Shown here piece after piece: positions 59,760-64,000 of a DNA stretch of 64,000 nucleotides; the stretch's first letter is position 1; each line of letters begins with the position of its first letter. Source of the stretch: Phycisphaerales bacterium (GTDB lineage Bacteria > Planctomycetota > UBA1135 > UBA2386); contig JADCJE010000098.1 of assembly GCA_020247305.1 (NCBI GenBank), positions 1-64,000 on the forward strand, written 5' to 3'. The notes below the pieces were generated by a model that did no database searches, was not told where the DNA came from, and saw nothing but the letters and a program-made list of their open reading frames with translations. The position numbers and the translations under genes are program-made.

Positions 59760-61250
59760 TCAGAAGTGCAGCAGCTCGGACGTCGTGCCCGGGCCGAGCA
59801 GGACGAGCGAGTTGTCCGGCAGCAGGCGGGCGACGTGGGTCGCGCGCGGCTCGGCGAGCGCCGGCAGGTCGACCCAGCTGTTCGTGGCCGGCGTGAAGCG
59901 CGCGACGGCGCTGATGACGACCTGCGAGTTCACGACGCCCTCGGCGCCGCCGCACACGATGACGTCGCCGTTGGCCAGGCGCGTCGCCGAGTGGCCCGTG
60001 CGCTGACGGCTCATCGTCGTCGCGGTCCAGCTGTTGGTCGTGGGGTTGTAGACGTCGGCCGCGGCGATCGACGTGGCGTTCAGCGCGTTGACGAGATCCG
60101 GCACGAACACGCCGCCGGTCATCAGCACGCGGCCGTCGGCGAGCGTCACCTGGCTCTCGTGGTGGTACGCGCGACCGGACGGCATGGCCGGGCCGTTGGC
60201 CCAGGAGTTGGTCGACGGCGTGTACAGCTGCGTCTTGTTGGTCGACGTCACGCCGATCGGGATGCCGAACAGCAGCGTCACCTCGACGCCGCCGGAGACC
60301 ATGACCCTGCCGTTGGGCAGCAGCGTCAGCGCCGGCACGACGCGGCGGCCGCCGAGGGCCGGCGCGTTCGTCCACGCGTTGGTCGCCGGGTTGTAGATCT
60401 CGACCGTGTTGACCGCGTTGGTGATCGCCGTCGTCAGGTCGGTGTAGTTGTTGGTGCCGCCGGCGACCATGACGCGGCCGTCGGCCAGCGTCACGGCGGC
60501 GTGGCCGGCGCGGATGTTGTTCATGCTCGCGACCGGAGTGAACACGTTCGTCGTCGGGTTGTAGACCTCGCAACTCGCGATGACCGCGCCGAGCGCGTCG
60601 ACGCCGCCGGTGACCAGCAGGCGGCCGTCGTTGAGCCGAGCCGCCGTGAACAGCGTGCGCGCGGTGCTGAGCGCCGGCGCGGCTTCCGTGGCGAGGCGGC
60701 GGGCCGAGAAGAACTGGTTCGTGCCGCCGGTGACCACCAGGAAGTCGCCGCCGCCGAGGTTGCGGTTGGGCGTCGGGGCCACCGCCGAGGCCGCCGCCGG
60801 CGCGAGGAGCGCGCCGGGCAGAAGGGCGCTGGTGTTGATCAGCGCATGGTGCGTGGTGAGCGGGTTGCTGACCTGGCCGAACAGGGTCGGCGAGCCGGAC
60901 AGCGTCGCACCCTGCCAGTACAGCACCGCGCCCTGCACGGCGGGATCGTTGGGCAGCGCCACGCTGTACGTCGCCGTGCCGGTCGCGCCAAGGAAGCCGA
61001 CCGACCACAGCGGCAGCAGGTCGATGCCGACGGACAGCGAGCGCGCGTCCAGCGGATCGATCAGCGCGATCGGCGTCGGCCCGGTCGTGCCGCTGACCAT
61101 CGTCAGCCACGGCGCGTTGGGCGTGCCGGAGCGGGCCTGGAGCGTGAGCGTCGAGCCGAGCGTGCCGGACGTCGTCCGGTCGAGGTCGAACACGCCTTGC
61201 GCGGCGAGCAGGGACGAAGTGACGGCGACGGCGAGCGGCAGGTGGCGCAT
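59760..61250 (-). CDS. Exported Kelch-repeat protein
   Basis: 496 aa. Signal peptide MRHLPLAVAVTSSLLAAQ. Residues ~20-150 form a beta domain (TLGSTLTLQARSGTPNAPWL; QGAVLYWQGATLSGSP) like the C-terminal tails of other exported proteins here, but placed at the N-terminus. A six-bladed Kelch propeller follows, each blade with an LxDGRVLxxGG strand and a YNPTTNxWT strand: LNDGRLLVTGGVD, LADGRVMVAGGTN, LPNGRVMVSGGVE, LADGRVLMTGGVF, LANGDVIVCGGAE, LPDNSLVLLG. Likely an extracellular binding protein. It is preceded by the terminator of the next gene. Confidence 0.85.
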   Translation of the reverse strand: MRHLPLAVAVTSSLLAAQGVFDLDRTTSGTLGSTLTLQARSGTPNAPWLTMVSGTTGPTPIALIDPLDARSLSVGIDLLPLWSVGFLGATGTATYSVALPNDPAVQGAVLYWQGATLSGSPTLFGQVSNPLTTHHALINTSALLPGALLAPAAASAVAPTPNRNLGGGDFLVVTGGTNQFFSARRLATEAAPALSTARTLFTAARLNDGRLLVTGGVDALGAVIASCEVYNPTTNVFTPVASMNNIRAGHAAVTLADGRVMVAGGTNNYTDLTTAITNAVNTVEIYNPATNAWTNAPALGGRRVVPALTLLPNGRVMVSGGVEVTLLFGIPIGVTSTNKTQLYTPSTNSWANGPAMPSGRAYHHESQVTLADGRVLMTGGVFVPDLVNALNATSIAAADVYNPTTNSWTATTMSRQRTGHSATRLANGDVIVCGGAEGVVNSQVVISAVARFTPATNSWVDLPALAEPRATHVARLLPDNSLVLLGPGTTSELLHF

Positions 61251-61363
61251 GGTGGTTGGCGCGGTGCGGGAGGCGGCGAGGGCGCCAGACCAGCCGGCGC
61301 GATGGACAAGCGTAGCACGCGCGCATGCGCCCACAGGGCCCCGGCGCCACGGCCCGCAAACGC

Positions 61364-61407
61364 CGACGGGCCCGGCGGCGGGGTCTCCCCCACCGCCGGG
61401 CCCGTCG
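61364..61407 (-). terminator. Strong terminator hairpin after the nidogen-like gene
   Basis: CGACGGGCCCGGCGG (61364-61378) pairs perfectly with CCGCCGGGCCCGTCG (61393-61407), and GGGG/CCCC extend the stem inside around TCT. On the minus strand it starts 46 bases after the stop of the exported protein encoded at 61454-63169 and is followed by GCGTTTGC, a weak T-run. It separates that gene from the Kelch gene. Confidence 0.75.
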
Positions 61408-61453
61408 GGCGCGGCCGGCGCGGCGCCTGCGCGCCGCGCGGTCCGACGCGCGG

Positions 61454-63169
61454 TCAGTTGCCGACGCGGACGCAGATGCCGTTCGACAGCAGCAGGCTGG
61501 CCGGGTTGTAGCCCGGGGTCAGCGGCGCTGCCTGGAACACCAGCTGCGAGTTGAGCAGCGCCGGGTTGTTCGGGATCGACAGCGGGTTGTCGAACGTGTT
61601 GTTCGGCGTGATGACGTTCGTCAGGAACACGAACGGGTTGATCGTCAGCGCGCAGCCCGGCATGCCGATCGAGGCGAGGTCGATCGGGAAGGGCTGCAGC
61701 GACGCGCCGCCGGCCAGCGCCTGCACGATCGTGCCGTTGGTGATGTTCGTCGTGACGATGCTCGGCGTCGTGCCGATGACCGGACGCGCGCTCATGCCGA
61801 GGACCGGCGGGATGGCGCCGTCTCCCGTGGTGAGCGGCAGCGCGGCCGAGATGTCGACCGACGCGCCAAGGCGCGCGCCGAGGCCCGGCGTGTAGCCGTA
61901 GTACGCGTTGTTGCCGTTGCCGACGCCGGTGTTGGCGATCGCGCCGAGATGGACGTCGACGCTGCCCGACGCGTACAGGGTGACCTGCATCGTGTTCAGC
62001 GCGGTCGGCACCGGCCACTCCGGCACGTTGACCCACGAGACACGGACGAACTGGTTGGCGGGGTCCACTTCGTAGTGAATGCTGCCGCCAGACGACGCGT
62101 CGAGGTCGTGGAAGAAGGCCGCGATGCGCGGCGGCCCGTCACGGAAGGAGGAGCCGCCGTAGGACGCGCCGGTGAACGGCGTGTAGGCACCGTTGGTGAC
62201 CGCGTCGAGGTAGATCGAGCCGTTCGACGAGATCGTGATCGAATTCGTCGACACGCCGCCCGGCGCGGTGAAGGTGAACGGCAGGGTGAAGGGCGCGGAC
62301 AGCGCGTCGTCCCAGTTGTTCGACGAGCTCGCCGGGGGCGGAGTGGCCGTCAGGCTCGGTGTCGTCGGCGGCACGAACGGCACCGCGGCCGGCACGACGA
62401 TGTAGTTCGTGCCGAGGTTGATCCACTGCTGCGACGTGTTGGCGAGGTCCGGCGCCGTCGCGCTGGCCGGGAAGTTCTCGAAGAACGCCTGCGGCCGGAA
62501 GTAGCAGCCTTCGCCGATGGTCGTGTAGTACGCCGCGTTTGGGTCCGGCGTGTAGCTGATGCGCAGGTTCGGGCTGTCGACCGGGTTGCCGGTCCAGGGG
62601 TTGCCCTGGATGCCGTCGTTGCTGAAGGTCAGGAACTGGTCGCTGGTCGGCGTGTTGGGATTGGGCGAGAGGCCGATGCAGTGCAGCGGGCCGGGATTCG
62701 GGCCCGTGGTCGTCGGCAGGTAGCGGAAGGCGACGCCGATCTGGCCGGCGGGCAGCGCCACGGCCGGGGTGAACACGCACGTCGACTCGCCCGGATAGGC
62801 GACGACGGTGATCGTGCCGGTGCCGGCGAGCGTCCACGGCGAACCAGCCGAGCCCGGCGCGAGCGCTTCGTTGCCGATGCGCGTGGTCGGGCACGTGTAG
62901 ACCTCGACCGTGCCGGTGGCGCCGACCTGGTTCGGGACCACGGGGTTGCCCGCGCCCTGGTCGTACAGCCACGTGTTGAACGAGTTCAGCGTGACACCCG
63001 GCCCCGTGTCGAGGTCGAAGAAGTGGTTGGCGAGGTTGTAGTAGAAGCTCGCGCCGAACTCCTCGCGGTTGCTGAGGGTGCGCGCCGGCGAGGGCACGCT
63101 GCAGTTCTGGGCGACGGTCGCCGCCGCGAGGCCGATCGTGGCCGCAGCGAGCATGGTGAAGTTGCGCAT
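61454..63169 (-). CDS. Large exported nidogen-like domain protein
   Basis: 571 aa, signal peptide MRNFTMLAAATIGLAAATVAQ. The N-terminal half is a beta-rich domain with paired cysteines (VEVYTCPTTRIGNEAL; GESTCVFTPAVALPAG; EGCYFRPQAF). A middle part (WDDALSAPFTLPFTFTAPGG, STNSITISSNGSIYLDAV, RIAAFFHDLDASSGGSIHYEV and FVRVSWVNVPEW) has the order of a nidogen-like/extracellular sensory beta sandwich. The C-terminus, from MPGCALTINPFVFL, is a short planctomycete-type tail ending GICVRVGN. No enzyme motif is seen. Low Lys and high Asn/Thr/Ser content differ from cytoplasmic proteins here, as expected for an abundant secreted or surface protein. The 264 bases upstream show no clear promoter. Confidence 0.78.
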   Translation of the reverse strand: MRNFTMLAAATIGLAAATVAQNCSVPSPARTLSNREEFGASFYYNLANHFFDLDTGPGVTLNSFNTWLYDQGAGNPVVPNQVGATGTVEVYTCPTTRIGNEALAPGSAGSPWTLAGTGTITVVAYPGESTCVFTPAVALPAGQIGVAFRYLPTTTGPNPGPLHCIGLSPNPNTPTSDQFLTFSNDGIQGNPWTGNPVDSPNLRISYTPDPNAAYYTTIGEGCYFRPQAFFENFPASATAPDLANTSQQWINLGTNYIVVPAAVPFVPPTTPSLTATPPPASSSNNWDDALSAPFTLPFTFTAPGGVSTNSITISSNGSIYLDAVTNGAYTPFTGASYGGSSFRDGPPRIAAFFHDLDASSGGSIHYEVDPANQFVRVSWVNVPEWPVPTALNTMQVTLYASGSVDVHLGAIANTGVGNGNNAYYGYTPGLGARLGASVDISAALPLTTGDGAIPPVLGMSARPVIGTTPSIVTTNITNGTIVQALAGGASLQPFPIDLASIGMPGCALTINPFVFLTNVITPNNTFDNPLSIPNNPALLNSQLVFQAAPLTPGYNPASLLLSNGICVRVGN

Positions 63170-63433
63170 GATGTTGAGATGAGGAGAGAGGGAAGCGTGG
63201 ATCCGAGGACGTCCACGTACCGCTTCATTGCACCATTGGCCGGCGCGCCGTCAATGCGCACCAACGTCTGGAAGTTGCAACAGCACCGCCGGGGGATCGT
63301 GGTGCCCGTCCCGTCGGAGCCCTCGCCCGCGGCGGCTACTGCACCGATGATTCCGCTGCGGCGAGACCTACACGGCAGCGGAGCGACGAAACACCGCCAC
63401 CGCACCCACGCGGCGCACCGCCACCGCGCCCAA

Positions 63434-63928
63434 TCACCCTCGGCGGGAACCGGCTGGCAACCACTCGATCCGCGTGCACGGATCCGTGAACCGCAACTGC
63501 ACGCCGTGGCGCCAGCGCCGCACGATCGCCGCGGCGATGCGGCGCGCGACGTGCAGCCCGGTCGTCGGCACGAACACGCGGTCGTCGCGCACCTCGAACG
63601 GCATCACGCGCTCCAGCGGGTGGTCTTCGACTTCGGCGCGTTCGACGTTGGCGATGATGCCCTTCACCTCGTTCCAGCAACGACCAAGGTCGCCGGTCAG
63701 TTCGAGGACGTGGGCGGCGGCGCGCTCGCGGATGCGCACGCACGCAGGGCACACGACGACCGCCATGCCGGCCGTCGCCCGCCCCCACGACCACCGACCG
63801 TGCGCGGCGACGGCGCCGCACCCGGGGCATGCGGCGTCGCTGATCTTGCCGCTGGCTTGCAGGGCGAAGCGTTCGGGACGGCGACCGCGGGCAAAGCCAA
63901 GGTCGCGACGGGATTCGTGCATGGTCAT
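63434..63928 (-). CDS. BCAM0308 family zinc-ribbon protein
   Basis: 164 aa. The ATG at 63928 has GAGGAA seven bases upstream. A zinc ribbon with CPGCG and CPAC pairs (residues ~34-62, AACPGCGAVAAHGRWSWG and VVVCPACVRIRER) precedes an alpha-beta domain with VKGIIANVERAEVEDHPLERVM, FVPTTGLHVARRIAAAIVRRW and RFTDPCTRIEWL. This layout matches the BCAM0308 family, related to the archaeal/eukaryotic NMD3 N-terminal region. Function unknown; RNA or ribosome binding is a guess from that relation. It is transcribed toward the nidogen-like gene. Confidence 0.8.
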   Translation of the reverse strand: MTMHESRRDLGFARGRRPERFALQASGKISDAACPGCGAVAAHGRWSWGRATAGMAVVVCPACVRIRERAAAHVLELTGDLGRCWNEVKGIIANVERAEVEDHPLERVMPFEVRDDRVFVPTTGLHVARRIAAAIVRRWRHGVQLRFTDPCTRIEWLPAGSRRG

Positions 63929-64000
63929 GGCGGTTCCTCTGTGCCCACATCGAACACCCGCCAGCCCCCGATGCTCATGGGTTGATCGACCCAGGACTGT

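Noticed and set aside
61251-62036. Upstream extension of the Kelch frame
   Set aside because: It crosses a strong terminator hairpin and overlaps the well-supported nidogen-like gene; a signal peptide starts at 61250.
63213-63260. Possible sigma-70 promoter for the nidogen-like gene on the minus strand (TTGACG at 63249-63254)
   Set aside because: The -35-like box has no acceptable -10 at 16-18 bases; one match in GC-rich DNA is not enough.

Overview
The window is about 70 percent G+C with coding density above 90 percent and genes on both strands. No rRNA, tRNA, CRISPR array, integrase or insertion sequence is visible. It looks like chromosomal DNA of a high-GC member of the Planctomycetota. 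The reasons are the many secreted proteins ending in a beta-rich tail with FGAGC-type starts, an ECF sigma factor beside a soluble zinc-finger/TPR partner, VCBS, Kelch and nidogen-like exported proteins, and outer-membrane genes (LpoB, GmhA, an LpxL-like acyltransferase). The assignment is an inference from protein style; no marker gene is present.

Bases 1-4.4 kb hold the 3' part of an Rpn-type nuclease, malate dehydrogenase, a TSUP permease, a membrane protein and an exported SGNH hydrolase. Bases 4.46-11.76 kb hold the most distinctive locus. It is a minus-strand operon read SulP transporter, DabA (carbonic-anhydrase-like), DabB (NuoL-like), then a second antiporter-like subunit. Each junction is a 4-base stop/start overlap. 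It is a candidate dissolved-inorganic-carbon uptake system, preceded by a small membrane ORF and hairpins.

Bases 12.4-23.8 kb are mostly exported or envelope proteins: an S15-type hydrolase, a choice-of-anchor I protein, a multi-domain carboxypeptidase-regulatory-like protein, an SDR coupled to a VCBS lipoprotein, a secreted alpha/alpha-toroid protein and a DUF4384-like protein. Bases 23.8-31.4 kb hold GmhA, a class V aminotransferase, small membrane and exported proteins, a sigma/anti-sigma pair, a degenerate kinase-like protein, QueG and a small zinc ribbon. Bases 31.5-41.7 kb hold a P5C dehydrogenase, a UPF1-like helicase, a secreted alpha/beta hydrolase, a di-haem peroxidase, ThiE, QueA and a TolB-like propeller lipoprotein. 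QueA and QueG carry out the last two steps of queuosine synthesis but sit in separate units.

Bases 41.7-45.8 kb are a five-gene minus-strand envelope operon built around LpoB, the outer-membrane activator of peptidoglycan synthesis. Divergent from it runs a coupled GT2, DUF2304 and DinB-like set. Bases 47.8-53.0 kb are a minus-strand run of a membrane protein, LpxL-like acyltransferase, RlmH, RsmB and a hybrid histidine kinase. The rest holds a secreted esterase, an MFS permease, a D-threonine-aldolase-like enzyme, a DEAD-box helicase with a structured leader, a spermidine-synthase-like methyltransferase, a zinc-ribbon SUI1 protein, two large exported structural proteins and a BCAM0308-family protein.

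Between genes there are several strong hairpins and a dispersed palindromic repeat of about 50-59 bases, in at least four copies, mostly at gene ends.
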